Shown: positions 1 through 10,119 of the stretch, in pieces | Layout: each line of letters opens with the position of its first letter | How positions within the stretch are numbered: position 1 is the stretch's first letter | From: Erinaceus europaeus | Taxonomy: Eukaryota > Chordata > Mammalia > Eulipotyphla > Erinaceidae | DNA length: 64,000 nt | Direction of reading: 5' to 3' | Assembly (NCBI RefSeq): GCF_950295315.1 | Contig: NC_080164.1 | Coordinates: forward strand, 9,000,002 to 9,064,001 | Position numbers and translations under genes: made by a program | Notes under the pieces: generated by a model | What the model saw: only the letters and a program-made list of their open reading frames with translations | What the model was told of the DNA's origin: nothing | The model's database searches: none

Positions 1-275
1 CTGAGGACTAAGATTTCACAACATATCATTAGAAGACTTAAATGAACACTGACCCTAGCCTCTTGTCTTTATATCTAATTAGAGCTAAGGTGAATTTTCT
101 TTCATCTGGTTCTTATACAGGATGATATGAAAAGTTTCATTTATAGGACCTGAGAGAGAATTCAGTGAGTAGCATCCATGACTTGTGGTACTCAAAACAC
201 AGAGCTGAACTCCCAAACCATATAGGTAGTGCTATGTCACTAGAGAAATCTTCTGTGACATCTCTCATTGTCTCC
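1..275. other. No gene seen; apparently single-copy
   Basis: AT-rich sequence with no repeat family or coding pattern that I recognise. Confidence 0.4.
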
Positions 276-276
276 A

Positions 277-470
277 TGTCTATCTGTCTGTCTGTCTAGC
301 TATCTACCTACTTGACTATCATTTATCTATCATCTATCTGTCATCTATCATCTATCATCTACATATCATATATTTATCATATGTCTATAAATCTATCACC
401 TTTCTATCATCTATCTAGCATATGTCTATATATCTATCACCTATCATCTTTCTATCATCTATCTATCTAC
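277..470. repeat. Interrupted (ATCT)n microsatellite
   Basis: Runs of TCTA, TCTG and ATCATCT units fill this stretch, with many point changes and short interruptions. It looks like an old tetranucleotide repeat that has decayed. Confidence 0.85.
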
Positions 471-1375
471 TTAACTGAATGAAGAAGTGGCCCAGAAGGC
501 TTAAATAACATCAGTACAAGGTCCCAGTAGCTTCCCAGCATCACCATCTACACAGAAATACCATCTACACCATCTACACATTATTGCCTTAATACTGCAA
601 TGGAAATGAAGTAGGATGAAGAATATGGAATTGATCAAGTCTTCATTCAGGAAGAGTACTACATGTGTTGTGAATAAAAAATTCACTTGTAAAATAATTT
701 TCTGCAGAACTACTCTGAGGCACATAACTAATGCTGAAGTCTCCCACTTGGCTATGTTTGTAAAGTGTTTGCAGTTTGTGGAGACATGTTGACTAGTGCA
801 TGAAGGGTGGGGATAGAAAAAAGTAACAACTAGTGGTGAGATTCAGCCTCCCTCTGATGGGTGGGATCCAGGCCCTTGCAACATAAAAGAACCAAAGGTC
901 TGAGGTGAAGCAGACTTCCTCATCTTAGGAGGGTTCGTTCTCCATCTGCTGCTTCTTAAGAATCTCACAAAGACTCTAGGGAAAGAAGCTAGGGAGGGAG
1001 TTAGAGGGGTTTTGGAGTCCTGGTGCATGATAGACCTAAATTGGGGGTGAGAGTGTTTTGTAGACACCTACTATGGGGAGATGACAAACTGCATCCACAT
1101 GTGAACAACTGTACTCTAAGCTATTAACACCCCAGTAAAGTGAAAAAAAAAAATCTTCCCTGAGAATCTCACCCAGTGTCCAAAATTGCTTATTCTAACA
1201 TCACACTTAGTATTCTTCCTGTGAGAACACTTGACAAATTCCATCTTGATCCGACTTCATTTCCATTGCTGCACTAATGCCTTATGTAGATGGCTATCCT
1301 GGGAAGCTACTTAGCTGACCAACCTCATTATCTGACTTAATGAATTTAACAAACATTTTTGAAAGCCACTAATCA
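471..1375. other. No gene seen; apparently single-copy
   Basis: Short open frames on the minus strand here have no recognisable domain, and their length is what chance would give. An A run sits near 1143. I see no repeat family. Confidence 0.4.
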
Positions 1376-1616
1376 TCTTTTCTTTCTTCCTTCCTTCCTT
1401 TCTTTCTTTCTCTCTCTCTCTCTCTGTCTCTCCCTTCCTTTCTTTCCCCCTTTCTTTCATTCTCTCTCTCCCTCTCTCTCTTTGTTTTGTTTTGTTTACC
1501 ATAGCACTAATCATCTCTGGCTTATAGTGGTGCAGGGAAATGAACCTGGAACTTTGAACCCTCAGGCAAGAGGGTCTGTTTTGTATCACCATTATGCTAC
1601 CTACACCCATGCAACC
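1376..1616 (-). mobile_element. tRNA-derived SINE, alternative-body type, with long pyrimidine tail
   Basis: Read on the minus strand, the element begins near 1616 with a tRNA-like head. The A-box-like part corresponds to plus-strand ACCATTATGCTAC near 1588-1600, and the B-box-like part lies near 1535-1550. It then runs into a long purine-rich tail, seen on the plus strand as TTTC, TTCC and CT repeats at 1376-1485. The same head and body recur at 15247-15362, which supports an interspersed family rather than chance. It differs from the main SINE family of the window. Confidence 0.7.
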
Positions 1617-2602
1617 ACTAATCAGTTTTAAAGCTTCCATGTGCAATCTAGGAAACAACTAAGGGGAAAAAATGACTAAACCATAATTGTAGGCTTCCCT
1701 TTTATAGTTGGCAATAATTTCGTGTTATCAGTAGCTTCACTTCAGTCTATTTTTTCTTCTTCTGAAATAAATGTCAGATCCTGAGTTTATGATTTTCACT
1801 TAGATTATTCTCCTAGCCTCTTCAGTACAGTGCTAATAATGAAACAATTACCATTAAATATCCATTGGCTAGTCTTTGTAAATTGATTTCTGCAAAGAAA
1901 GCAGAGTTCACTTTCAAGAAATATATTGTGGGGTGACACAGCTCAACTTTTTTTTCCAGGAACAAGCAGGCAATAAATAAAAAACTACTTTAAGTTGGTT
2001 TTTTCAACTCATCAGATGACTATAGCAGCAAAAATGATCGAATCATCTAAATTTTCAAAGAAGAAAATGTTCTTTCCAAGGCTTCCTGACAAGTGTTGAC
2101 TATTTTCTGTAATAGTGGCATTTGCCAGTCATGTGGGATTGAGGAAGGAAAGATCATTTACAACAGGAGAAACAAACCAGTGGACTTCGGATAGTCACAA
2201 GACTAGGCTAAAAGACAGAACTCTTTCCAAATTACAGTTTTAGCACCATTTCACCAAGGAAATACACAGTTTCAGGGTAGCCCCCCCCCAAAAAAAAAAA
2301 AAAACTGGTAACAGAAATCAGAGTGGTTGAAGGAGGAGATTGGTTCAGTCTGGGGGAACTTTGGGTGGTAGAAAATGTATAAAGCATTTTGAGGGGTGAT
2401 TACAAGGATGTGACTGTGTATGTAAAACCGCAGTCCTACACAAGAAAAGCCAACTCTCTCCCTCCTCCTGTGAGTCCTTTAACTAGGTCTCCCTGTATTA
2501 CTAAGTCAAGACACTTTCAATAAGAACACCATGTCCAACAATTAAGACAGATAGTGAGTGACCAGGGAAGAATAGTCTGGGCACAGAGTATCTGAATCAA
2601 GT
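1617..2602. other. No gene seen; apparently single-copy
   Basis: Nothing recognised apart from the C/A homopolymer pair at 2281-2304. It separates a SINE from the retrotransposon fragment that starts near 2603. Confidence 0.4.
2281..2304. repeat. C9-A15 homopolymer pair
   Basis: Nine C followed by a run of A. This could be the remnant of a retrotransposon tail, but no body is recognisable upstream. Confidence 0.7.
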
Positions 2603-2901
2603 CCTTCTTCTTCATCTAGCGTTTGCCCTTCTTCCGTAGCCAGTCAACAGCGTCAGGTTGAGCCTGATGTCAAGTTTCGAGACCTCCTTTGAATCTGGAG
2701 AGGTGGCAGTCGTTGACTATGTGGGTCATAGTCTGTCTGTAGCCACAGGGGCAGTTCGGGTCGTCTCTGGCTCCCCAGCGATGGAACATAGCGGCGCACT
2801 GGCCATGGCCTGTTCGATAGCGATTGAGGAGGGCCCAATCATAACGTGCTAGGTCAAAGCCGGGTTGACACTTGCAGGGGTCTGTGATGAGGTGTTTGGG
2901 A
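2603..2901 (-). mobile_element. Non-LTR retrotransposon 3' end (C-terminal Cys/His region), copy 1
   Basis: The minus strand encodes the C-terminal end of a non-LTR retrotransposon polyprotein. Readable parts in order are HLITDPCK, PGFDLARYDWALLNRYRTGH, then a metal-knuckle-like CPCG...QTMTHIVNDC, then DAVDWLRKKGKR and a TAG stop. A GAAGAAG-type tail follows, giving almost no 3' UTR. An in-frame TGA interrupts the end (after GGLET) and would need only one base change to be sense. The layout recalls RTE-like and related elements that are frequent in invertebrates, and it is not the L1 seen elsewhere here. A near-identical copy lies at 17011-17304. The clade assignment is inference. The call as a retroelement C-terminus is much firmer than the clade. 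Confidence 0.75.
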
Positions 2902-3140
2902 TGCACTGGATCGACCTTCTCGTGGTGCATCCCGTGAGTACCCATTCATTGGGGAAACTGACGATCCTTCCTAGCCGACTGAATCCACATGGATCCCAGT
3001 CACTTTCAAAGCCAGCAACAAGCAGCTCCTGACAGCTTTCAAGCTTTGGTCCTGCTCTTCGAGTCCTCCAACTTAATGTTGAGGGGCTGTCCTTTGCCAA
3101 ACGCATTCTTCTAATCAAGTCATTGAAAATAAGGATAGAC
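2902..3140 (+). mobile_element. Non-LTR retrotransposon 5' end, opposite strand to its neighbour
   Basis: The plus strand at 3060-3125 reads RVLQLNVEGLSFAKR and onward, which resembles the opening strand of an exonuclease-endonuclease-phosphatase (APE-type) endonuclease in a non-LTR retrotransposon. Before it lie about 150 bases that could be the 5' UTR. An in-frame stop sits about ten codons upstream of the motif. The segment abuts the minus-strand 3' end of what may be the same element at about 2901, so the two halves are inverted relative to each other. Only this one copy of the 5' part is seen in the window, so its link to the 3' half is inference. Confidence 0.5.
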
Positions 3141-4277
3141 AATCTGTACCAACATATGGAGAAATCTAGGACTCTGTAGTTCTTAGCAATATAATGGCAG
3201 CATTTGTACTAGAAAGACCAGTAAGGGGCAGATTTTGCTGGTTTTTATAGATTATGATATAGCATGGATTTCTTCTCTACTTATGTAGGTGATTGAAAGC
3301 TTGTAAGCAGAGAAGTGCCATGATATGGTTTAAGTTTTTCAATATAACACCTTGGGTATAATTTAAGATTGAAATGGAAACCAGAGATCATTCATTACCT
3401 GAGGTTTTTCACAGTGGAGTGATGTACTGTGAACATAGGTGGTTGTGAAGGGCATGGAAGGTGATCTTTGAGCATCAGGAAAGTCATCAGCAAGACCTGT
3501 TGGCAGATAGGTGTCTGGAACAGAAAAAGTGTACATCAACTACTCCATTCCCTAGAAAGGCAATATTCCGCCCTCTTCCCATTTCCTTTTTATTTTACAA
3601 ACATTTGTTGCCTTCATATTTTTGTTCCCTCACTTTACTGGTGTGAGAAGGGGTTAATGGTTTACAGTACAGTTGTTGATATAAAAGCAAAACCTCTCAC
3701 CCCCCCCCAGTAGTGTTCTGTAAGATGCTTTCTCCCTCAACCTAAATCCTTTCTTTTCTATCCATCATATACCAGGAGCCCAGAGTCCCTTCATCCATCT
3801 CTACTCCTCCTTCCCCTGAGTTGTTTTGGCACAATATCCCATGCCCAGGTCCATGACTGATAACAGTTGGACTTAGCAGTCTTTTCACTTTCGAATAAGA
3901 AGGTGATAAACATTCAGTCAAAGCCATATTTCAGCTGGTAAGTTTTGATCTTTGCCTCAACTAGCACTACATGGTAAGATGCCCCCTGTTGAACAGACTG
4001 GGTAGCAGGAAGCGGTGGCTCCAGTCAGCCGCATGATCGATTATGCTACAGCACGCTGTCTTGCCAGTGCTTTTTGGATCTTGTGTCTTGTGGTTTCGCA
4101 TCTCACTACATCTGATTTTTCACTTTCAGTACAATACTTGGTAAACGACAAGAGACAGTCAATACTTTTTATAAAATAGAACTGTGTTCAGTGGCATTGC
4201 CTGACTATAGTCTGGTGTAAGCATTCTGAACACGTTTAAGTTAAGCTAGAATGCACTGTGATGATCTGTAGGTTAAA
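3141..4277. other. No gene seen; apparently single-copy
   Basis: No recognisable repeat or exon. Short open frames around 3461-3713 have no domain and end in simple sequence. Confidence 0.4.
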
Positions 4278-4290
4278 AGGATTAAATGTG

Positions 4291-4588
4291 AGGGAGCCAG
4301 GCAGTAGAGCAGCAGGTTAAACGCAAGTGGTGCAAGGCGAAAGGGCTGCCATAAGGATCCTGGTTTGAGACCCCAGCTCGCCACCTGCAGGGGGGTCGAT
4401 TCACAGGCGGTGAAGCAGGTCTGCAGGTGTCTATCCTTCTCTCCTCCTTTCTGTCTTCCCCTCCTCTTTCCACTTTTCTCTGCCCTATCCAACCAACAAC
4501 GACATCAATAACAACAGCTATAATAACTACAACAATAAAACAAGGGTAACAAAAGGGAATAAATAAATAAAAATATTTTTTTAAAAAG
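4291..4588 (+). mobile_element. tRNA-derived SINE, long-tail type
   Basis: Full-length copy: head GGGAGCCAGGCAGTAGAGCA, B-box-like GGTTTGAGACC, the CACCTGCAGG block, pyrimidine-rich middle, ACAATAAAACAAGGGTAACA and an A-rich tail. It is flanked by AGGATTAAATGTG (4278-4290) and AGGATTAACTGTG (4589-4601), a 13-base target-site duplication with one mismatch, which fixes both ends. Confidence 0.95.
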
Positions 4589-4601
4589 AGGATTAACTGT
4601 G

Positions 4602-7600
4602 TTTCTGGTAAATAGGAAGGTAACTCTATGTTAGAGTACAGGACCAGCTTGCAGGTGATCCTGAGTTCAAATCTCATTACTGCAGACACCAGAATGATAC
4701 TCTGGTCCTCTTACTTTAATGATAATAAGTGAATAGGTATATCTTTAACAGTAGATATTTTCAACTTATCACATTTTGTCAGACTTAACTACATAGAAAA
4801 ATGAGGAAAGTCAGTATACTCTAAGTAACTTTCTATTCTTCATTCATTCCTCTACCTATTCTTTGTCATTCTCCAGAGAACTTTGTCTTTTTTTTCCCTT
4901 TCTTCTCCCCCCACCCCGGAGGTTTTGAAATAAAAGCAACATCTCTTTTGTCTCCTCAGTCTCCAAATTCATCTACCTGCTTCAAACACTCCGCTAGTAG
5001 CAGATCTAATTATCTGCTAGAGGGCACTGCTTGAATGATGCCCCATAATGTCAAGCTCAACACAAGCTAAGCTCAGCATGAACTGAGTCAACTCCTCTTC
5101 AGACTTCCACAGAATTCTCTGTGTTTAATAGCATGGCTTATCAATCACTCATTAAAGCCATAGGTAGGGTGCAGGTGTGGCTATCTTAAAATGTTTTTCA
5201 CCTCTTTCAATATCTGCTGGCCACAATATTCTGTCAGTTTTATACCCAGATGTCTCCCATATCTTTACCCAGAACCCATCCTGATTATTACTTCTTTAAT
5301 TCCATACTAATCTTCTTTCTCATACTATTTCAAACATTCCAACTGCTTCCCCTCTGTGTTGTATCTCTTCAAATCCAGACAGAAAGATGCCACGTGAGTG
5401 GTCTGTCTATATATGACACAATACATTCTTGTTTTTTCTCATCTTAAGATTATAGTTTCATTGTACCTGGGATAAGCTACAAGTGTTTTCCATAGCCTAA
5501 CAGACCCTCTTCCCCCCCACCCGGACTCTACTGTAGCCCTCACATCTGTTAGTACAACAATATATATTGTACCCTACAGTTATGAGTCATGATCTCAACC
5601 CCATGAATTTCCATATTGTTCTGATACCTAAACAGCCCATCAGGTGGTTCTTCCTCAGAAGTCTTCTATTCCCTATGTTTAATAGCATGGTTATAATGTT
5701 TACTTTCTCTATCATTCCAAAAATTTTACTTTGGAAATTTTTAGAAATGTATATTTACACTATACAAATAATTGTTTATTGTCTTTCTGTTGTTGTTGTT
5801 AATTCCCATTCTCTAGTTCCTAGTCTACCGGAATTCTCCATAGGCAACAATGTGCATTTGCTCTGACAAAATCAGTCTTATTGTTTTTCATGGATGTATT
5901 TCTAATTCATTTGCATGGTATTGTGTGATATCTTACATTTTCCTTTTAAAATATAATATCATGTCTTTATTATATATATAACCGTCTGCTATATTGCTGC
6001 AAATATGTTACTTCTAACAGATTACTTATACTAACTCAAACTGAACACATTTGGTCCATGTATTTTCCCAGCATCACAATAAGAATGTTGTTACCTCCTT
6101 CCTCTTACAACAAATGCAGTAATGAACATATTCACCACTGTTTCTTTCTTCTGTAAATTGACTTTAATTTGGTCAGCTGCAAGTCCATACATACCAGAGA
6201 GACTAATCAAAAAAGCAAGTTTCGTTTTTCACATCAGACTTGTCATCTTCTTTTTCTTCACCATCTGTTCAATGCACCCATTCTTTTTGAGTTAGTTAGC
6301 ATGTTGAGTCTTCCAAGCTGATTAACTGGTTAACTATACTTCTTGCACCTGCACAGCAGTGACCCCTGCAAGGCATCTGTTCTCTGTTTGACATTTCCTT
6401 AATTTTATTAGTGCTTATGGACAAAATCACTTGACAGAAACTTTTTTCAAATTCAAGTTATTTGGATTCACAAGAGCAGTTTTTCTCCCTGGTATAAATC
6501 AGTGAAGCCACTCAAGATTAACTGTCTACACGTGAGCTTCAAAGATCCTCTATGGCCAGACAAAGTTGAAAGAAACACATAATTCCTTAACACACAAAAT
6601 ACAAGCTGATCAAAGTTATCAGAGCTGGTTACTTAGTGCTCAGCTTCCCCACCACACAATCTGATTTTTAGTAGTTGGAATCTAAAGTACATAGAAACAG
6701 ATCTTAAAAAGTCTTCCTTTGGGGAATAATCATTACATTTTGAAATGTATAATCAAAATGTTTGTTCAGATAAGTCTGAACTAAATTTTGGAGTAAACAT
6801 TTCTGAACTTCCTTTGTGACAGTTTGTGTGTTTTCTGAACTTAAAGCAAAAAAGCAAAGAAGCATGCCTAATGATCTAGTTCATACATGAGCAGTTTCTC
6901 TACAGAATAATCATGGAATCGCTGTAGCCAAAGGGATCATAAATCCTTCAGATATAGGTAGCGGAGAGGGTGTGTTCAAGCTTTTGGAATTCGAGGAGAC
7001 ACCAAGGCCAGTCATGGGAGACTTTAGGAGACCAAGAGGGTGGGGTTCGCCAAAACCCCAAATCTCAAATCTATATGTAGATATATGTGTATATAATTTG
7101 AACTTTTATATAAAATATTATTTGAAACAAGCAAACAAAAAACCCTCAGAAATAAATTGAAAGTCACTAATCTTAGTCAGTCTCTCATACAAATCAGCAC
7201 TTTGTATCACATCCCTGACAAGCAGTCATCCAATATCGGCTGAACATTGCCGTCACTGTGAGCTCATCACTCTCATATCCATATTGACCATCTACAGTGC
7301 TCTGCATGTCCAGTTTACCTCCCTATACATCCTCCGTCCTAGGAAATCCTCCATAGAATGTTCTACGAGTCCCTTTAAAGTTAAGGCATTCTCTCTCTCT
7401 TATCACATTACACATCTTATTTACATTCTAAGGCTCACTTTGGTCTCAAAACTACATGTCTATCTGCCTATTTGCTTTTTGTTGATTTCATTTCAACATA
7501 AAGGCATGGTTTGTTAAAGAAAAACTGTAAACAAGTATTTCAAGTATTTACCATGTCGATTATCCAAATAAGTCTGAATGTGGACATCACACTGCACTAG

Positions 7601-8561
7601 GAATGAACATACTTCTAGGACAGCTTTCAGTGATCCTGGTACTTAGACAATGTAAACCACGGTGGTTTCACTGAGTGATGTGAATAGAGCCTGACGTGTT
7701 GTGTTCACCTCCTGAGATTTTTTTTACATTTCTGAGCACGTGTCCTTCCATGGCTGTCCAACATGGCTGCCATACTTTCATGATGCAAAACCGGATGGGT
7801 TCTGCTTCAGGTACTACAGGTTTATGCTCCAATACTAGCGTATTAGCAAGAAAGAATCATTGAGCTTCCCTTTCTTCTCTCCTGTTACTTAAAAACATAA
7901 TAGATGTACATATATGAAAAAAATTCTTACAAATGTCTGGCACTTGCTAACCAGCTAGATTTTTTTTTCCTACTTAATGTGTGGGTATCACTTCATATTA
8001 TAACATTTAGTTGAAATATTCACATGAACAGAAAGTTCTCTATTTAATTTGAGTTTGGGATCTTCACAAAAATAATTAGTAGTATATGTATGTAACATAC
8101 ATGTATTACTCATACATGCAGAGAAGTTTATAGTTTTATTAGACATCTTACATCTTGAAGTCCAGCTTCAATGTTACATTGAAAATTCCAGTATGTTATG
8201 TGTTTTTCTGTTGTTTCACCGCAATTATTTACTTTATTCATATTTATTTTTATTATAAATCTAACAGGTGAGGGCTATCTTAGAATTTAGGGCCACATTC
8301 TATCTTCAGATTATATGCTTATTCTCATATGTTCTATTTTTACCATTTGTTTTTCAAGACTTTCATCTTTTTCTGTGAATAAAATCATTAATACTATGTT
8401 TTCTTTGTGCAGACTAACCAGTTTTTTTTAATCTGTTTTATTCTCTTCGGATATCTGCCTGAGCTATCTTTCTTGGTCAATATATTTTATTTTCTATTTT
8501 AATGAAATAGAGGAATAAAGAAAGATACAAGAACAATAGTTTACCACTGATAAATTTCACT
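4602..8561. other. Long stretch without recognised genes or young repeats
   Basis: About 4 kb of AT-rich sequence. Some of 5180-6200 has the look of very old LINE sequence, but I could not align it to anything with confidence. No open frame shows a domain. A short TA run lies near 5968. Confidence 0.35.
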
Positions 8562-8690
8562 TGCTCCTCTCTCTCTCTCTCTCTCCCTGTGTGTGTGTGT
8601 GTGTGTGTACTGTAATGGAGTGGCAGGGATCAAATCCAGGCCTCTACTGACTGAGTCGCATCCTTACTACTGAGAATTGCTGGTATTTTT
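8562..8690 (-). mobile_element. Old tRNA-headed SINE with (CT)n(GT)n tail
   Basis: On the minus strand a B-box-like GGATTTGATCCC (plus strand near 8628-8639) belongs to a tRNA-like head ending near 8690. The tail side carries CT (8566-8586) and GT (8588-8608) runs. It is divergent and no target-site duplication was identified. Confidence 0.55.
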
Positions 8691-8739
8691 CTATCTTTTT
8701 TACTATATAAATATGCATGTTGTTGACATAGGTTATGCC

Positions 8740-8828
8740 ATTTTTTTTAATGTGCCACTAGGAATAAAACCTAGGTCTTCTTGCGTGCAAATTTTGTAGC
8801 TAGTAGTGAATCACTTCTGTGATCCAAT
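8740..8828 (-). mobile_element. SINE remnant
   Basis: The T run followed by a GGAATAAAACCTAGG-like stretch resembles the B-box part of the minus-strand SINEs seen elsewhere, without the body. Divergent and short. Confidence 0.4.
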
Positions 8829-9065
8829 TAAAAAAAAAAGTGAGATTGACTAAAGGATCACTTTACCATCTACAGGGTTCCACTTATCTTTGTTGCACTA
8901 ATGTTGTCCTGGAGATTAAGCCCACAGCCCACTGTATGTAGGGAAGATATTCTGTTGATACATAAGGGAACAGTTTTCTAATGATTCCTCAGTCCCTGTC
9001 TCATTTGCTTTACTTTGTCTAGGACATAAACTCAGTAGAAGATACTAAAAACTGATGCTGTATTC

Positions 9066-9080
9066 ACACACACACAGAGA

Positions 9081-9112
<32 letters not shown>
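9066..9112. repeat. (CA)n(GA)n microsatellite
   Basis: CA repeats pass directly into GA repeats, with one GGGA interruption. Confidence 0.9.
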
Positions 9113-9114
<2 letters not shown>

Positions 9115-9359
9115 AAATGATAATAAACTAAAGTCTTCCCACAGACTAGGAGTCTGTGATAAGACAAATCATCAGATACAAACAAAAGTAACCACCTTTC
9201 TAATGTAAACTCTTTTCAAAACTCTGGCTTTTTCTTAAAACATACAGAAAACCCGTATCACCTGAAGCATATGATAAGAAATATGGCTTTGAAGTGTGTT
9301 CCTATCAATTAGAGCGAACCTAAGAAGAAACATCAAGGAAAAAGCAGGCATGTATTTCT

Positions 9360-9709
9360 TTTTATTTTATTTTATTTATTTAAGAAAGGAGACATTAACA
9401 AAACCATAGAATAAGAGGGGTACAGTTCCACAATTCCCATAACCCGATCTCCACATCCCACCCCCTCCCCTGATAGCCTTCCCGTTCTCTATCTCTCCGG
9501 GAGTGTGGATCCAGGGTCGTTGTGGGTTGCAGAGGGTGTCAGCCACCAGGTTCCAGATGCTGATCAGACTTCCCTGGACAAATGACCCCATCAATGTGTA
9601 CTGGAGCGCCACTTCCTCAGAGCCCCACCCTACTAGGGAAAGAGAGAGACAACCTGGGAGTATGGATCGACCAGTCAACGCCCATGTTCAGCGGGGAAGC
9701 AATTACAGA
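9360..9709 (-). mobile_element. L1 3' UTR insertion with internal inversion (twin-priming structure)
   Basis: The left part (about 9360-9535) is L1 3' UTR on the minus strand, starting with the T-rich complement of the tail. The right part (about 9536-9709) is the neighbouring upstream 3' UTR segment on the plus strand, from CAGCCACCAGGTTCCAGATG to GCAATTACAGA. In other copies, such as 45040-45430, the two segments are contiguous and in one direction. Perfect 14-base duplications AGGCATGTATTTCT at 9346-9359 and 9710-9723 bracket the whole, so the inversion arose during a single insertion. This is the known twin-priming outcome for L1. Confidence 0.93.
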
Positions 9710-9723
9710 AGGCATGTATTTCT

Positions 9724-10069
9724 GTTGGACAAACCAAGACCTCTGACATTGCCCTCTCAAAGGAACAGAGTATTTGAGCACCTGCAGGGATGAGTGCCAA
9801 CCCCACGTTGAGCCGTAAGCAGTAGAGTTATTTTACGACTCAGATTCAGATGCCAAGGCAGGTGGGAAAATAAAGTAGGTATCTGACTCCTAGTAAACCT
9901 TGGGGGAAGAAAAAAAAAAAAAGCAGTTTATTGAGGGTGGTGAGGTTATGAGAACATTAGTAACAAAACCACTCTATTTGAATTTCAAGTAGTAGGGATC
10001 CTTGGAGAAGTAAGGTGTGAATTTTGTAAAAAGCCAAGGTTAAATGAAACAAGTCATACCCCAAGACCT

Positions 10070-10071
<2 letters not shown>
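9724..10071. other. No gene seen; apparently single-copy
   Basis: Single-copy-looking sequence with an A run near 9910-9921. No coding pattern recognised. Confidence 0.4.

Positions 10072-10117
<46 letters not shown>
10072..10117. repeat. (AC)n microsatellite
   Basis: About 23 uninterrupted AC units, likely length-variable. Confidence 0.95.

Positions 10118-10119
<2 letters not shown>

Noticed and set aside
2658..2852. Plus-strand open frame of 64 codons, repeated at 17065-17259
   Set aside because: It is the antisense of the retrotransposon C-terminus. The minus-strand reading has clear family motifs and the plus-strand one has none.
4291..4360. tRNA gene
   Set aside because: The A- and B-box-like sequences belong to a SINE head. 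It is followed by the SINE body and does not fold as a complete tRNA.
5180..6200. Old L1 or L2 on the minus strand
   Set aside because: A few phrases look familiar, but I could not follow an ordered alignment over any useful length.
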